A stretch of 64,000 nt of DNA from Thermococcus sp. Bubb.Bath (GTDB lineage Archaea > Methanobacteriota_B > Thermococci > Thermococcales > Thermococcaceae), in assembly GCF_012027595.1 (NCBI RefSeq), contig NZ_SNUR01000002.1:293033-357032 (forward strand), read 5' to 3'. Both the position numbers and the translations under genes were made by a program. Of the stretch, positions 19,360-29,115 are shown piece by piece. Position 1 is the first letter of the stretch. Each line of letters opens with the position of its first letter. The notes under the pieces were generated by a model. It was not told the origin of the DNA and did not search any database. It saw nothing but the letters and a program-made list of their open reading frames with translations.

Positions 19360-20700
19360 TCATCTGGCCCTCAGCTTTGCCAGCGCGTCTTCGGCAGCCT
19401 GGAGTATCTGATAGCCCACAGGGGAAGCCGTGAGGAGCGGGTGGGTTGCTATCTGGAGCGTGTAGAGCTCGCTTGCGGTGAGCCTCTTCTGTATTGCCAG
19501 GGCTAGGACGTTTATCATTTCGCCGACGCTCTTTCCGCCGGTTATCTGGGCCCCGAGGATCGCCCCCCTGTCGCGGGAGAAGATCAGCTTCACCGTCACC
19601 ATTGACGTGTCCGGGAACTTCGCCGGGTGCCTGTCGGGACCCTTTCCGTAGCCTACTATCACCTCAAAGCCCTCCTTTCCGGCGGCCTCCTCGGTAAGAC
19701 CCGCCGCTGCGAGGGTTAATCCAGCGACGTGGGTGGAGTAAGCCCCTATCGTCCTTCTGTTCTCCCTGACTATCTGGAGCTTGAAGAGGTTCGCCCCGGC
19801 TATTCTTGCCTCAAAGGTGGCCGTTGAGGCAAGCATGAGTGGGTAGGGCTTTCCCGTAAAGAAGTCCCTGTGTTCAACGCAGTCGCCGACGGCGAAGATA
19901 TCTGAGCAGGATGTTCTCATGTATTCGTCGGTCCATATCCCGTACCGCGTAACCTTCAGGCCTGCCTTGACCGCGAGTTCGACGTTTGGACGGTAACCTG
20001 TGGACAGTATGACGGTATCTGCGGGCAGTTCAGTTCCATCCGCCAGCTTAACACCCTCAACCTTTCTCTTCCCGATGAGTTCTTCCGCGTTGCCGTAGGC
20101 TATATTTATTCCGCTCTCCGTGAGCCTTTCCTCTATCATCTCGCTGAACTCCGGGTCGAAGGAGTTTCTAAGGAGTCTGCTTCTAACTACGAGGGTTACT
20201 TCTTTCCCCGATTTTCTTATCTCGTCTCCCACTTCCAGGGCTATGAAGCCGCCGCCGATTATAACGACCTTTTCTGAATTTTCCAGCCTCGTTTTAAGCT
20301 CTTTGAGGTGGTTGTAGTCTTTTGAGACAGTGAAGACACCTTCCAGGTCCGCACCGGGAATATCGGGAATCTGGGGCCTTGATCCAGTTGCTATGACCAG
20401 TTTCTTCCAGCCTATTTCCTCGCCGGATTTCGTTTTCAGAGTCTTTTCCCTGGCGTTTATCTCCACGACTTCGTCGGTTAGAGTCTCCACTCCCAGTGGC
20501 TTCAGAAACCTCTCCGTGGGAAGGATGTCATCATCAACTTCAGTCAGAGTTCCAAATATGTATGGAATTCCGCATGGGACCATAGAGACTTCCTCTTTCT
20601 TTATCACAAGGACACTTTTGTCCGGATAAAACCTCTTGGCGGAAATTGCGGCTGTAAGGCCGCCTGCACTGGCCCCTATCACAACAACGTCGTACCCCAT
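19360..20700 (-). CDS. FAD-dependent NAD(P)H oxidoreductase, CoA-disulfide reductase/NADH oxidase type
   Basis: A 446-residue two-dinucleotide-binding flavoprotein. The FAD site is VVIGASAGG near the N-terminus, a redox Cys43 sits in MVPCGIPYIFG, the NAD(P) site is VVIIGGGFIALEVG near 146-160, and the GDC FAD motif is AVGDCVEH. A dimerisation domain ends the protein. This matches archaeal CoA-disulfide reductase, NADH oxidase and NAD(P)H sulfur oxidoreductase enzymes, which reduce CoA disulfide, polysulfide or oxygen using a single active cysteine. Which substrate dominates cannot be told. It appears monocistronic. Confidence 0.85.
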   Translation of the reverse strand: MGYDVVVIGASAGGLTAAISAKRFYPDKSVLVIKKEEVSMVPCGIPYIFGTLTEVDDDILPTERFLKPLGVETLTDEVVEINAREKTLKTKSGEEIGWKKLVIATGSRPQIPDIPGADLEGVFTVSKDYNHLKELKTRLENSEKVVIIGGGFIALEVGDEIRKSGKEVTLVVRSRLLRNSFDPEFSEMIEERLTESGINIAYGNAEELIGKRKVEGVKLADGTELPADTVILSTGYRPNVELAVKAGLKVTRYGIWTDEYMRTSCSDIFAVGDCVEHRDFFTGKPYPLMLASTATFEARIAGANLFKLQIVRENRRTIGAYSTHVAGLTLAAAGLTEEAAGKEGFEVIVGYGKGPDRHPAKFPDTSMVTVKLIFSRDRGAILGAQITGGKSVGEMINVLALAIQKRLTASELYTLQIATHPLLTASPVGYQILQAAEDALAKLRAR

Positions 20701-20805
20701 TTTGGATCACCACTAAAAACTCGGTACTGGACTATTAAACACTTTCTTTAACTTAAAGTTCAAAACGTAAGCACATCTGGGAATATGAAAGAACGGGAAG
20801 GGACA

Positions 20806-21609
20806 TCACTCACCTGTGGCGCCCTTCAGTGCGTCCTTACAGGGACAGCGCCTCTCCCGCGGTATATACTTTATGGCGCTCATCAGGAGAAGTTTTATTT
20901 CCTCGCTCCTTTTGGCCATTAGCTCGACGACCTCCGTGTGGGTTAGCTTGCTCTGGCTGATACCGGCGGCGTAGTTGGTAACAATAGCAACGCTGGAGTA
21001 ACACATCTCAAGCTCCCTGGCTAGAGCGGCCTCCGGGCACTGAGTCATCCCCACGACGTCTGCTCCGAGTATCTTAAGGGCTCTTATCTCCGCCCTGGTC
21101 TCGAACCTCGGCCCCTCCATGCACGCGTACGTACCCATCGGATGGTACGTGAAGCCAAGCTCCTTGGCTGCGTTTATCAGAGCCTTTCTCAGTTCGGGGC
21201 AGTATGGCTCGGTAAAGTCCACGTGGGCGACGAACTTCCCCTCGTGGGGGCTGTCCTCTCCGTCGTAGAACGTATAATGCCGCGTTTTGGTGAAGTCAAT
21301 AAGCTGGTCAAGAACCACGAAGTCCCCGGGCTTCATCTCAAGGTTTAGGGAACCGACTGCGGAGGTGGAGAGGATCCTCTCAACGCCGAGCTCGTGAAGC
21401 GCCCAGATATTGGCCCTGTAGTTTATCTTGTGAGGTGGGACGCTGTGCCCTTCACCGTGCCTCGCCATAAAGGCTATCTCTTCTCCTTGGTATTCTCCAA
21501 TTTTTACCCTGACCTTCCCGTAGGGTGTCGTCACGAAGTCCTCCCTGATGTTCTCAAGGAGTGCCGGGTCGTACACTCCAGAACCACCAATTATTGCTAT
21601 CCTCGGCAT
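20806..21609 (-). CDS. mtnP: S-methyl-5'-thioadenosine phosphorylase
   Basis: A purine-nucleoside-phosphorylase-fold enzyme that splits methylthioadenosine, a by-product of polyamine synthesis and SAM use, into adenine and methylthioribose-1-phosphate. Seen are the start IAIIGGSGVYDP, ARHGEGHSVPPHKINYRANI and MEGPRFETRAEIR, all family signatures. The C-terminus has a Cys-x-Cys (CPC), as in hyperthermophilic homologues where it helps disulfide stability. I use the ATG at 21609 (MPRIAIIGG); a start nine bases upstream is possible. Purine nucleoside phosphorylase activity on inosine or adenosine cannot be excluded. Confidence 0.88.
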   Translation of the reverse strand: MPRIAIIGGSGVYDPALLENIREDFVTTPYGKVRVKIGEYQGEEIAFMARHGEGHSVPPHKINYRANIWALHELGVERILSTSAVGSLNLEMKPGDFVVLDQLIDFTKTRHYTFYDGEDSPHEGKFVAHVDFTEPYCPELRKALINAAKELGFTYHPMGTYACMEGPRFETRAEIRALKILGADVVGMTQCPEAALARELEMCYSSVAIVTNYAAGISQSKLTHTEVVELMAKRSEEIKLLLMSAIKYIPRERRCPCKDALKGATGE

Positions 21610-21649
21610 CTTGACCACCGCTTTATCTTGGGGGTAGGGTATAAAACAC

Positions 21650-22975
21650 TTAGTGCCCCAGCCCCTTCCTCAGCTCCTTGTGTTTCCTGGCACTTTCCTG
21701 GAGCTCCGTCTCTTCCCGTTCCCCTGAGGCCATCCTGAGCACCCGAATGAGTATCTCACCCATGAGCCAGGAGCCCCATTCCCGGTCGTGGGCTTCCCTA
21801 GCCGCGTCGATGGCTCCATCAATGTCCCCTCGTTTGAGTTTCTCCAGTGCTACCGCCCCGAAGGCCAGAGACCTGAGGTATGGGTCTTCTATTGGCTTCG
21901 CAAGAAGGGTTGCTCCCTCCAGCTCGCCCAGTTTTGCCAGGTACGTGGCTGTCTTTACCAGCACTGTCTCATCCTCGGTTTTTTCACCTATCCACTTTAC
22001 CAATGGAATGTAGCTCTCACGCGGCTTTTCTTCGAGCAGGAGATCCATTGTGAATTTGGCGAGTTCATCAAAATCTCCGGCATCCATATTAAGGGATGTG
22101 AGCAGGTCCCTGAGCTTTCCGGGGTTGTTTAAAACGAGCTTTACTATGTGTCTGGCCACGTCTAGCCTGTCCTCCGAGGGGAGTGAGTTAATCACCTCCG
22201 CCATGAACCCTACTTCGTCCTCCTGGATGAGGCCCGATAGGAAAGATGTCACGAGGTTCCGGCCCATCCGTTCCGAAAGCTCTTTTGCGGCGTTGATGAA
22301 CTTCTCATAGGTGCCTGGGTGAACTCCGGATTTCCTCAGCTTCCTCCCTATCTCCTCCATAGCCGTCTCGAGCCAGTAGGCGTTCTCTATGTGGGGTAGG
22401 AGGCTGAGTGCCGTTGCGAACTCCTCCCTTTTTAGGTGCTCCCTCAGAATCTCAACCGCCGCCTGGGATTTCACGTCCGGGCTTGAGATGGCGTCGAGCA
22501 GGTTCTTCGCTCTCCGCAGGTTCCCTTCGCGCAGGAATAGCTTTATGATGGCCAGAAAAACATCGTCCCGTTTTTCAGGATTTTTTATGCTTGCGGCATA
22601 AAAAGCGGCGTCGTCCACCTGGCCTATTGCAATGGCTTGGAGTGTTATCTCCGAGAGGAGAGAATCTCGGATTGGCTCTGGGAGAACCTCCGACCCCTCG
22701 TACGCCTGGTGGAGAACGTTCTTTGCCATGTCGCCCATGCTGGCGGCGTGGAGGTATTTCGATATCTCTACCATGGCCTTTATAACAAGAATGGGGTCTT
22801 CAATGCCCTCTATCGATGAGAACGTGAATCTAAGGGCGGTTTTATACGCTGGATGCCCGGCCTTTTTCATCTCATAAGCGATTCTGGCGAGGGTGATTGT
22901 ACGGATGTACGGGTCGGGAATGTCCCGCCCTATGGTTAGAACCTCTCGGTATATATCCCGGCTTGAATCCGGCAC
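21650..22975 (-). CDS. Helical-repeat (TPR/HEAT-like) protein, unknown
   Basis: About 441 residues made of repeated helix pairs with motifs such as IRTITLARIAYEMKKAG, LRSLAFGAVALEKLKRGD and DGAIDAAREAHD. The pattern resembles the tetratricopeptide-like repeat proteins abundant in Thermococcales. It probably serves as a protein-interaction scaffold. The GTG at 22975 is preceded by GGTGA, and a TATA-like ATTTTTAAAG lies just upstream. It lies 41 bases upstream of the MTA phosphorylase gene on the same strand, so the two could be co-transcribed. No enzymatic motif. Confidence 0.65.
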   Translation of the reverse strand: MPDSSRDIYREVLTIGRDIPDPYIRTITLARIAYEMKKAGHPAYKTALRFTFSSIEGIEDPILVIKAMVEISKYLHAASMGDMAKNVLHQAYEGSEVLPEPIRDSLLSEITLQAIAIGQVDDAAFYAASIKNPEKRDDVFLAIIKLFLREGNLRRAKNLLDAISSPDVKSQAAVEILREHLKREEFATALSLLPHIENAYWLETAMEEIGRKLRKSGVHPGTYEKFINAAKELSERMGRNLVTSFLSGLIQEDEVGFMAEVINSLPSEDRLDVARHIVKLVLNNPGKLRDLLTSLNMDAGDFDELAKFTMDLLLEEKPRESYIPLVKWIGEKTEDETVLVKTATYLAKLGELEGATLLAKPIEDPYLRSLAFGAVALEKLKRGDIDGAIDAAREAHDREWGSWLMGEILIRVLRMASGEREETELQESARKHKELRKGLGH

Positions 22976-23087
22976 AGCTTTCACCAATACTTTAAAAATC
23001 GCTCACTATATTTAACTCTTGCTAATTTTAATCGGATTTTAAAAGGGGGTTATTGAAACCCTGGATGAATTTCGTCTAACAACGAAA

Positions 23088-23297
23088 TCAGCTCATGTCA
23101 TCGTACACAACGCTGACGGTCTCCCCGTCGTCGAGGACTACAAAGCTCACCTTCGCCTTTTTGCCGGTTTTCTGGTCAACGACCAGGAAATCAGGGTTGC
23201 TCAGGTACTGGCTCTGGGGCATCCTCCAAACATCGCTGTAATACTCCCGGAGTTCCCTCAGGAACAAAGCGGGGTTTCTCTTTATCACGGTTGTCAT
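23088..23297 (-). CDS. 69-residue conserved-looking small protein
   Basis: The ATG at 23297 follows GGTGAT, and TTTTTATATTTT at about 23330 is a fitting TATA region; the longer in-frame N-terminus lies in the promoter and is unlikely. The peptide starts MTTVIKRNPALFLRELREYYSD and its second half is a small beta-rich stretch (KKAKVSFVVLDDGETVSVVYDDMS). No family recognised. Confidence 0.6.
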   Translation of the reverse strand: MTTVIKRNPALFLRELREYYSDVWRMPQSQYLSNPDFLVVDQKTGKKAKVSFVVLDDGETVSVVYDDMS

Positions 23298-23387
23298 GGC
23301 TATCACCATTAGTATATACCACATTAAAATATAAAAAGATTTCGGAAAGACAATTGTTAAAAAATAGATAGACAATCGTCGATGTCA

Positions 23388-23498
23388 TCATGCTCTGAGC
23401 ATCTCAACGTACTCCATCTCCTCTGGGATGGGCTTCCTGTTGAGCCTCTTCATGTCCTCAACCGCCTTGTAACCGTAAAATGCCATCAGCCACTCCAT
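23388..23498 (-). CDS. 36-residue small protein
   Basis: A short gene with ATG at 23498 behind GAGGGGGTGAG and stop TGA at 23388. The peptide starts MEWLMAFYGYKAVEDMKRLN and ends EEMEYVEMLRA, with an aromatic N-terminus and charged helix. Good ribosome-binding site and sensible codons support it; nothing shows its role. Confidence 0.5.
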   Translation of the reverse strand: MEWLMAFYGYKAVEDMKRLNRKPIPEEMEYVEMLRA

Positions 23499-23767
23499 GC
23501 TCTCACCCCCTCTCATCTCTTTCTCAATTATATGATGGTCTTTTTGATTAAAAAGGCTTTCTGATAAATTTTTGACTGGGTTGAGCGTTTAAGTTCTTTT
23601 TACTCGCAAAATAGGCCCAATGAATCCTTTTTGGAGTTAATGTACACTTTTGTTCCGTTAAACTGGCGTTTATACCGCTGTTTTTCTAAAATGGATACAT
23701 TAGAACCTTCCGGAAGAAAGCTAAGTATTATAAGGTGGGGCTGGATAGAATGGCCGGTGGGTGAAAA

Positions 23768-25117
23768 ATGGCTCTGGAAAGACTTGGGAAGGCACTCAAC
23801 AGTGCGCTTAAGAAACTCGCGAGGTCTGGAACAGTTGATGAGGTCCTCATAAAGGAAGTTGTGAGAGACATCCAGAGGGCCCTCCTTCAGTCTGACGTTA
23901 ACGTGAGGCTCGTCCTTCAGCTGACGAAGAGGATACAGGAAAGGGCGCTCAACGAAAAGCCTCCAGCTGGCGTTACCGCTAAAGAGCACGTTGTTAAGAT
24001 CGTTTACGAGGAGCTCACGAACTTCCTCGGAAGAGAGGCGGTCCCCCTGGAGATAAAGGAGAAGCCCACGATCCTTCTGACCGTTGGCATCCAAGGTTCG
24101 GGTAAGACCACGACAATAGCCAAACTGGCCCGGCATCTAACAAAGAGGGGCTACAAAGTGGGCCTCGTCTGTACCGACACCTGGCGTCCCGGTGCTTACT
24201 TCCAGCTCAAGCAGCTCGTGGAGCCGATAGGTGTGGAAGTGTTCGGTGACCCTAACGAGAAGGACGCCGTTAAACTCGCCAGGGAGGGCGTCGAGTACTT
24301 CAAGGGCAAAGGAGTTGACGTCATAATCGTCGACACCGCGGGTAGGCACAAGGACGAGGCCGGTCTCATCGAGGAGATGAAGCAGATCAGCGCCGTTGTG
24401 AATCCCCACGAGGTCATACTCGTGATAGACGGAACCATAGGCCAGCAGGCCTATCACCAGGCCCAAGCGTTTAAGGAGGCCACTCCAATAGGCTCCATAA
24501 TAGTGACAAAACTCGATGGGAGTGCCAAAGGTGGAGGCGCCCTCTCTGCGGTGGCGGCCACAGGGGCCCCGATAAAGTTCATCGGTGTTGGTGAGAGGGT
24601 AGACGACCTCGAACCCTTTGACCCAAAGAGGTTCGTCTCCAGGCTGCTGGGACTGGGGGACATAGAGGGCCTCCTTGAGAAGTTCGAAGAGCTCAGCAAG
24701 GAGACGGAGATAAAAGAGGAGGACGTTGAGAAGTTCCTCAGAGGAAAGTTCAACCTCAAGGACATGTACGCCCAGCTTGAGGCCATGCAGAAGATGGGGC
24801 CCCTCCAGAAGGTTCTCCAAATGATACCGGGCCTTGGATACTCCCTTCCGGAGGATGCCGTGAAAGTGGGGGAGGAGAAGCTCAGGCGCTTCCGCGTCAT
24901 CATGGACTCCATGACCGAGGAGGAGCTGGAGAACCCGGACATCATAAACTACTCCAGGATAAAGCGCATAGCGAGGGGTTCCGGGACTTCGGCCAAAGAA
25001 GTTAGGGAACTGCTGAGCCAGTACAACCAGATGAGAAAGATGTTTAAGAACCTCGACAAAAGGAAACTCGCCAAGATGGCCAAGAACTTTGGAGGATTCG
25101 GGAGGCTGGGAATATGA
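23768..25117 (+). CDS. srp54: Signal recognition particle GTPase SRP54
   Basis: A 449-residue SRP54/Ffh. It has an N-domain of helices, a G-domain with GIQGSGKT (107-114), DTAGR (189-193) and TKLD (247-250), and a methionine-rich M-domain ([19 protein letters not shown]). It binds 7S RNA and signal sequences of nascent membrane and secreted proteins and docks with FtsY. The ATG at 23768 follows GGTGGGTGAAAA. Its end overlaps the next gene by four bases (ATGA). Length is normal for archaea. Confidence 0.97.
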   Translation: MALERLGKALNSALKKLARSGTVDEVLIKEVVRDIQRALLQSDVNVRLVLQLTKRIQERALNEKPPAGVTAKEHVVKIVYEELTNFLGREAVPLEIKEKPTILLTVGIQGSGKTTTIAKLARHLTKRGYKVGLVCTDTWRPGAYFQLKQLVEPIGVEVFGDPNEKDAVKLAREGVEYFKGKGVDVIIVDTAGRHKDEAGLIEEMKQISAVVNPHEVILVIDGTIGQQAYHQAQAFKEATPIGSIIVTKLDGSAKGGGALSAVAATGAPIKFIGVGERVDDLEPFDPKRFVSRLLGLGDIEGLLEKFEELSKETEIKEEDVEKFLRGKFNLKDMYAQLEAMQKMGPLQKVLQMIPGLGYSLPEDAVKVGEEKLRRFRVIMDSMTEEELENPDIINYSRIKRIARGSGTSAKEVRELLSQYNQMRKMFKNLDKRKLAKMAKNFGGFGRLGI

Positions 25118-25359
25118 TTGAGGCGATAATCCTTATAGTCGCCCATCCCGGAACTGAGGAAAAGGTCTACGAGACCCTTCGCGCCTATCCCAACGTGAAG
25201 GAGATATACAGGGTTTACGGCGAGTACGACCTGCTTCTCCGCGTTGAGGTCAGCGACATCGGCGAGCTGGACGAATTCCACGACAGCGCCCTCAGGAGAA
25301 CCGGGAACATCGAACTCACGGAGACGATGATAGCCAGTACTTACAGTGTCAAGGAGTGA
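25114..25359 (+). CDS. Stand-alone Lrp/AsnC ligand-binding (RAM) domain protein
   Basis: 81 residues matching only the ligand-binding RAM domain of Lrp/AsnC regulators: a betaalphabetabetaalphabeta pattern with [34 protein letters not shown]. No DNA-binding domain is present. Such proteins form oligomers with other RAM domains and may modulate full-length Lrp regulators after amino-acid binding. The ATG overlaps the SRP54 stop, so it is co-translated with it. The link with SRP is not explained by sequence. Confidence 0.85.
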   Translation: MIEAIILIVAHPGTEEKVYETLRAYPNVKEIYRVYGEYDLLLRVEVSDIGELDEFHDSALRRTGNIELTETMIASTYSVKE

Positions 25360-25364
25360 GCCGC

Positions 25365-25877
25365 ATGGCCTCGGATAAGAGGCTTGTGGCCACGGTAAAC
25401 CTTCGGACGCTCGAAGTTACCATCCACTCCAGTGTCAGGTTCAAGTGTGTAGAGAACTGCGGCAGGTGCTGCAGAGAGCTTGAAATACCGCTAAGAGACG
25501 AAGACATAGAGCGCATTGAAGACCTTGGGTATAATGCATGGGAATTCGTCGACTACGAGAAGTCCTTCTACCGCGGGGACAAGTTCCTTGGCTATGCGAT
25601 AAAGAAAAACCCCGTAACGGACGAGTGCGTTTTCCTTGATCCAGAGACCAAGAGGTGCAGGATATACCGTGAAAGACCCCTCGCCTGCAGGCTCTATCCT
25701 TTCGTCTTTGTCAAGCACGGTGAAACCATGGAGGTATACATAAGAATGGATCCTTTCTGTCCCGGAGTGAACCATCCTGATGGAGAGGAGGTAACCGGGG
25801 AGTTCCTCCTGCGGGAGTACGGGGACATTATCAGAGAATACCAGAGTAAACTTGGAAATGTGCAAAAGAAGAGATAA
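25365..25877 (+). CDS. YkgJ-family cysteine-cluster protein
   Basis: A 170-residue protein with the zinc- or iron-binding cysteine cluster Cys28-x3-Cys32-x2-Cys35-Cys36 and the downstream conserved pattern DECVFLDPETKRCRIYRERPLACRLYPF. This is the UPF0153/YkgJ family, proposed metal-chelating proteins of unknown activity. The ATG at 25365 follows AGGAGTGAG; an in-frame GTG at 25356 overlaps that site. It is the third gene of the SRP54 operon. Confidence 0.85.
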   Translation: MASDKRLVATVNLRTLEVTIHSSVRFKCVENCGRCCRELEIPLRDEDIERIEDLGYNAWEFVDYEKSFYRGDKFLGYAIKKNPVTDECVFLDPETKRCRIYRERPLACRLYPFVFVKHGETMEVYIRMDPFCPGVNHPDGEEVTGEFLLREYGDIIREYQSKLGNVQKKR

Positions 25878-25891
25878 AATGAAAGATTAAT

Positions 25892-27181
25892 CTAACGCCA
25901 CTTGCTCTCGTCTAGCTCTTTTTCCGTCTTGGCCACGATCACTGTTCCAGTGAGGTCACCGGTTACGTTTACCATCGTCCTGCCCATGTCAAGAATGGCG
26001 TCAATTCCAAGTATCATAGCATATGCGAGGGCCACGGGGCTTCCCGCTGTGAGATCGAGGCCGATGCTCTGAAGGACCATCGCGAGCATGATGGCACCAG
26101 CACCTGGAACACCCGCCGTTCCTATCGATGCAAGAACTGCAGTGAGGACGACAACGAGCTGCTGGCTGAGAGTGAGCGGGTGTCCAATAGCACTGGCGAC
26201 AAAGAGGACTGTGACACCTTGGTAGAGTGCTGTTCCGTCCATGTTTATAGTCGCACCGAGGGGTAGGGTGAATGAGAATATGCCTTTGTCGACTCCCATC
26301 TCCTCCTCAGCCACACGCATCGTGACTGGAAGGGTTCCACTGGAGCTCCTTGTGACAAAGGCTGTTACCATGGCATCCTTCGCCTTCTTGAGGAACTTAA
26401 AGGGGTCTATCCCAAAGACCTTCAGGAAAATGAAGTAAGTAATGACTATCTGAAGGAAGAGGCCGGTATAGACTGCCCCAACGACCTTTGCCAAGGGTCC
26501 TACCACCTTAACACCCTGCTCGGCCATAACGTAAGCTATAAGGGCAAAAACGCCTATTGGCGCGTACTGCATTACTCCAGCGACTATGAGGTACATTGCC
26601 TCAGCTAGCCCATCGAAGACCCTCAGTAGAGTTTCACCTGCTCGTCTAACTCTCTCCTCGTTTCTGTTCATGAGATACGTTATCGCTATGCCGAGAATTA
26701 TTGCAAAGAATATAACCTGGAGGACGTTGCCATTGGAGAGGGAAGCAAAGGGATTTGTCGGTACTATATCAAGAAGGGTCTTGATCAGGGAGGGTGGTTT
26801 TGCCTGTATTGCCTTTCCGGTTCCCGTTCCGAGATGTATCCCAGTTCCGACCTTGAAGAGCCTGCCCACAATGAGACCGAAGAAAACTGCCATAGCGGAG
26901 GTGATGAGGTAGTAAACGACTATCTTAACACCAACACGACCGAGACGAGCTGGACTGATACTAGCGGCACCAACTACAAGTGATGCGAGGACTATTGGCA
27001 TCACGAGCATTTTTAGCAGTCTAACGAAGAGGTCACCGAAGGGCTTGATGTAAGTCTTCACACTTTCTGCATAGCCGTAGTGCCCTGCTATGAGGCCAAA
27101 AACGGTACCAAGAATTAAACCCCAGAGAATTTTCCACAGAACCGGATAGTCGAGGTATTGTCTTAAGAGACTTTTTCCCAT
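25892..27181 (-). CDS. gltP: Sodium-coupled aspartate/glutamate symporter, GltPh/GltTk family
   Basis: A 429-residue membrane transporter, nearly the length of GltPh and GltTk. It has eight transmembrane helices and two hairpin gates. The HP1 motif RSSSGTLP, the TM7 motif NMDGT, and TM8 residues in [18 protein letters not shown] (Asp, Arg and Asn that bind aspartate) are all present. Archaeal members import aspartate with three sodium ions as trimers working as elevators. The ATG at 27181 follows GGAGGTGGGAGG. It is monocistronic and divergent from the GfcR-like regulator. Confidence 0.95.
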   Translation of the reverse strand: MGKSLLRQYLDYPVLWKILWGLILGTVFGLIAGHYGYAESVKTYIKPFGDLFVRLLKMLVMPIVLASLVVGAASISPARLGRVGVKIVVYYLITSAMAVFFGLIVGRLFKVGTGIHLGTGTGKAIQAKPPSLIKTLLDIVPTNPFASLSNGNVLQVIFFAIILGIAITYLMNRNEERVRRAGETLLRVFDGLAEAMYLIVAGVMQYAPIGVFALIAYVMAEQGVKVVGPLAKVVGAVYTGLFLQIVITYFIFLKVFGIDPFKFLKKAKDAMVTAFVTRSSSGTLPVTMRVAEEEMGVDKGIFSFTLPLGATINMDGTALYQGVTVLFVASAIGHPLTLSQQLVVVLTAVLASIGTAGVPGAGAIMLAMVLQSIGLDLTAGSPVALAYAMILGIDAILDMGRTMVNVTGDLTGTVIVAKTEKELDESKWR

Positions 27182-27544
27182 CCTCCCACCTCCTTATTGG
27201 TTGGCTTATTGCCAGCATATGTTTCTTGAAAGAAGAAGTTTATTAATGCTATTCGAGAAAGATTGACAAAACGTCAAAATAAATGGGCAGTTATAAGCGA
27301 AACATCATTGTGAAGTACTTTAATCATCTGGCTGTTAATGTATAAAATTGGTTGAGATAAATCAGGAATGTTGTGGATTGACCAACAAGTTCTATTCTTT
27401 TTAAATTCTTTGAGCTAAGGAACGTTCCAAGTTAGGGGATGCTGTTTGCCACCATATGTCCTATTGGCTCCAAGGCAAAGGACAAATTGACCGAAACATA
27501 TTTATACATTTTTTTGTTAACCAATGGCCACCGGAGGTGATGTC
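27182..27544. promoter_or_regulatory. 363-bp divergent intergenic region between symporter and GfcR-like gene
   Basis: No credible gene. For the symporter, ATTAATAAAC near 27238-27247 can be a TATA element. For the regulator, ACATATTTATACATT near 27496-27511 is a good one. The sequence GCCA(G/C)CATATGT occurs twice in the same orientation (about 27209 and 27448) and might be a binding site shared by both promoters. Confidence 0.45.
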
Positions 27545-28264
27545 ATGAGCCAGCTGAAGTCAGTTAGGGAGAAACTCAGACTCATCAACATACTCAGGCT
27601 CCTCAAGGAGACGTACACGTACGATGAGCTCTCCAAGCTGACGGGCCTTCCAATAACCGTCCTGAACAGGTACGTCCGGGGGAAGGTCCTCCCAAGCACC
27701 GAGAGAACCAGGGAGCTTATTGAACTCCTGAGTCCATACATCAACATCCAGAACGAGGTGAGGAGGAGGCTTAAGTTTGACAGCCTTGGCTTCTTCGACA
27801 GCATGTCGGTTCTGAGCGACACCCCGCTCATGGTTCTGCTCTCCGAGGACATTGGGGGGAAGCTCTCTGACATTGATGTCGACAAGGTGCTGACCGCGGC
27901 GACGGACGGGATTCCCCTCGCGGTTCACATCGGCAGAGAACTGGGCGTTGACGTCGTTTACGCCAAAAAGAAGAAGGAAGTCGGTGTTGAGAAGTTCCAC
28001 GAAGTCAACTACGTCCCCAGTGCATCTGGGAGTATAACGACTCTTTACCTCCCAACGTGGGCCCTTGGCAAAGGGGATAAAGTACTCATCGTGGACGATG
28101 TCGTGAGGAGCGGAGAGACACAGAGGGCACTCGTTGAGCTCTGCCACCGCGCTGGGGCCAAGCCCGTTGGAATGGTCTTCCTGGTCAGCGTGGGGGACAT
28201 CATCGAGCGTCTGCGTGAAGAGTACGGTATCCCAGTTGAGAGCATCGTAACCCTGGAGAGATGA
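27545..28264 (+). CDS. gfcR: GfcR-like transcription regulator: HTH plus phosphoribosyltransferase-type domain
   Basis: A 239-residue protein. The N-terminal helix-turn-helix (about 5-60, TYDELSKLTGLPITVLNRYVRGKVLPS) resembles Cro/C1 types. The C-terminal type I phosphoribosyltransferase domain keeps the PRPP loop VLIVDDVVRSGETQRAL. This fusion is the GfcR family, which in Haloferax controls sugar-catabolism genes; in Thermococcales the role is not established. The ATG at 27545 directly follows GGAGGTGATGTC; an in-frame upstream ATG has no site. It is followed after three bases by a small gene, so they form an operon. Confidence 0.8.
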   Translation: MSQLKSVREKLRLINILRLLKETYTYDELSKLTGLPITVLNRYVRGKVLPSTERTRELIELLSPYINIQNEVRRRLKFDSLGFFDSMSVLSDTPLMVLLSEDIGGKLSDIDVDKVLTAATDGIPLAVHIGRELGVDVVYAKKKKEVGVEKFHEVNYVPSASGSITTLYLPTWALGKGDKVLIVDDVVRSGETQRALVELCHRAGAKPVGMVFLVSVGDIIERLREEYGIPVESIVTLER

Positions 28265-28267
28265 ACT

Positions 28268-28606
28268 ATGACGAAGTTTATGGTGTACAACGCCGCCGGC
28301 CTCACGCTCCCCGTTGAGGCTGAACTCGGCCTTCCCTTTAATTTTGAGTGCTCAGAGACGGAATGTGGCAAAACCGTGAGGATAGAGGGTAGAATCCTTG
28401 AGGTGGAAGAGGAAGAATTTAACAGGAGCCTCAGAAACGTGATTGCTGAGGATCCGTCGTTTAGGGTCATAGACGCAATATCCGTCAGGAAGTACCTCTT
28501 CTTCGGGAAGGTAAACGGGAGAGAGGTTACTCTGCCGGTGGAGTCAATGGAGGACTTCGCGAAGCGCTTCATCGATGCGACTGACTCGATCATCGTTCTT
28601 CGCTAG
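28268..28606 (+). CDS. 112-residue conserved-looking protein, unknown
   Basis: Begins three bases after the GfcR-like stop. The sequence is mixed alpha/beta with a CSETECGKT segment and a strand-rich middle (VRKYLFFGKVNGREVTLPVESMEDFAKRF). No motif I can name. Its 3' end overlaps the convergent Lrp regulator by 17 bases. By context it may work with the regulator. Confidence 0.65.
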   Translation: MTKFMVYNAAGLTLPVEAELGLPFNFECSETECGKTVRIEGRILEVEEEEFNRSLRNVIAEDPSFRVIDAISVRKYLFFGKVNGREVTLPVESMEDFAKRFIDATDSIIVLR

Positions 28607-29048
28607 TCCCTATCTCCAGCACCGGCTCTTCTTTTACCGTGTCCATAACGACGCTTGTGTTGGTCTTCTCGACACCGTCCAGTGAGAGAACCCACTTCAC
28701 GAACCTGTTCATATCCGCTCTATCTCTGAACTTCGCGACCGCTATTATGTCGTACTCGCCAGTCACGTCGTACACCTGGGCCACGCGGGGATGTTCTGCG
28801 AGTTTCCTCTCGATTCTAACTATCTCCCTTCCCTTCGCCTTTATCCCCACGACCGCCGTGAGACCGAAGCCGACCTTTTCGTAGTCAATGTTCACGCAGA
28901 AGCCCCGTATTATCCCCTCTTCCTCCATCTTCTTTACCCTGTTGTAGACCGTTCCGACTGCCACCTTCAGCTCCTTCGCCATCTCCCTGTAAGACATCCT
29001 GGCGTTCTTCTGAAGGAGCCGAAGTATCTTCATGTCGAGTTCGTCCAT
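28590..29048 (-). CDS. Lrp/AsnC-family transcriptional regulator
   Basis: About 152 residues: an N-terminal winged helix (LDMKILRLLQKNARMSYREMAKELKVAVGTVYNRVKKMEEEGIIRGF, here given in part) and a C-terminal RAM ligand-binding domain (VVGIKAKGR, VYDVTGEYDIIAVAKFRD). Lrp proteins form octamers and respond to amino acids. The ATG at 29048 follows GGTGGTGAGG; an in-frame GTG twelve bases earlier is within this site. Upstream lies a tRNA-Arg gene on the other strand, so promoters are divergent. Confidence 0.9.
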   Translation of the reverse strand: MDELDMKILRLLQKNARMSYREMAKELKVAVGTVYNRVKKMEEEGIIRGFCVNIDYEKVGFGLTAVVGIKAKGREIVRIERKLAEHPRVAQVYDVTGEYDIIAVAKFRDRADMNRFVKWVLSLDGVEKTNTSVVMDTVKEEPVLEIGTSEER

Positions 29049-29115
29049 CCTCACCACCACTTCTCCTTTACCGTAAACTTTAAATACCCTTCTCCGGGAG
29101 GGAATAGCGGGCAGT

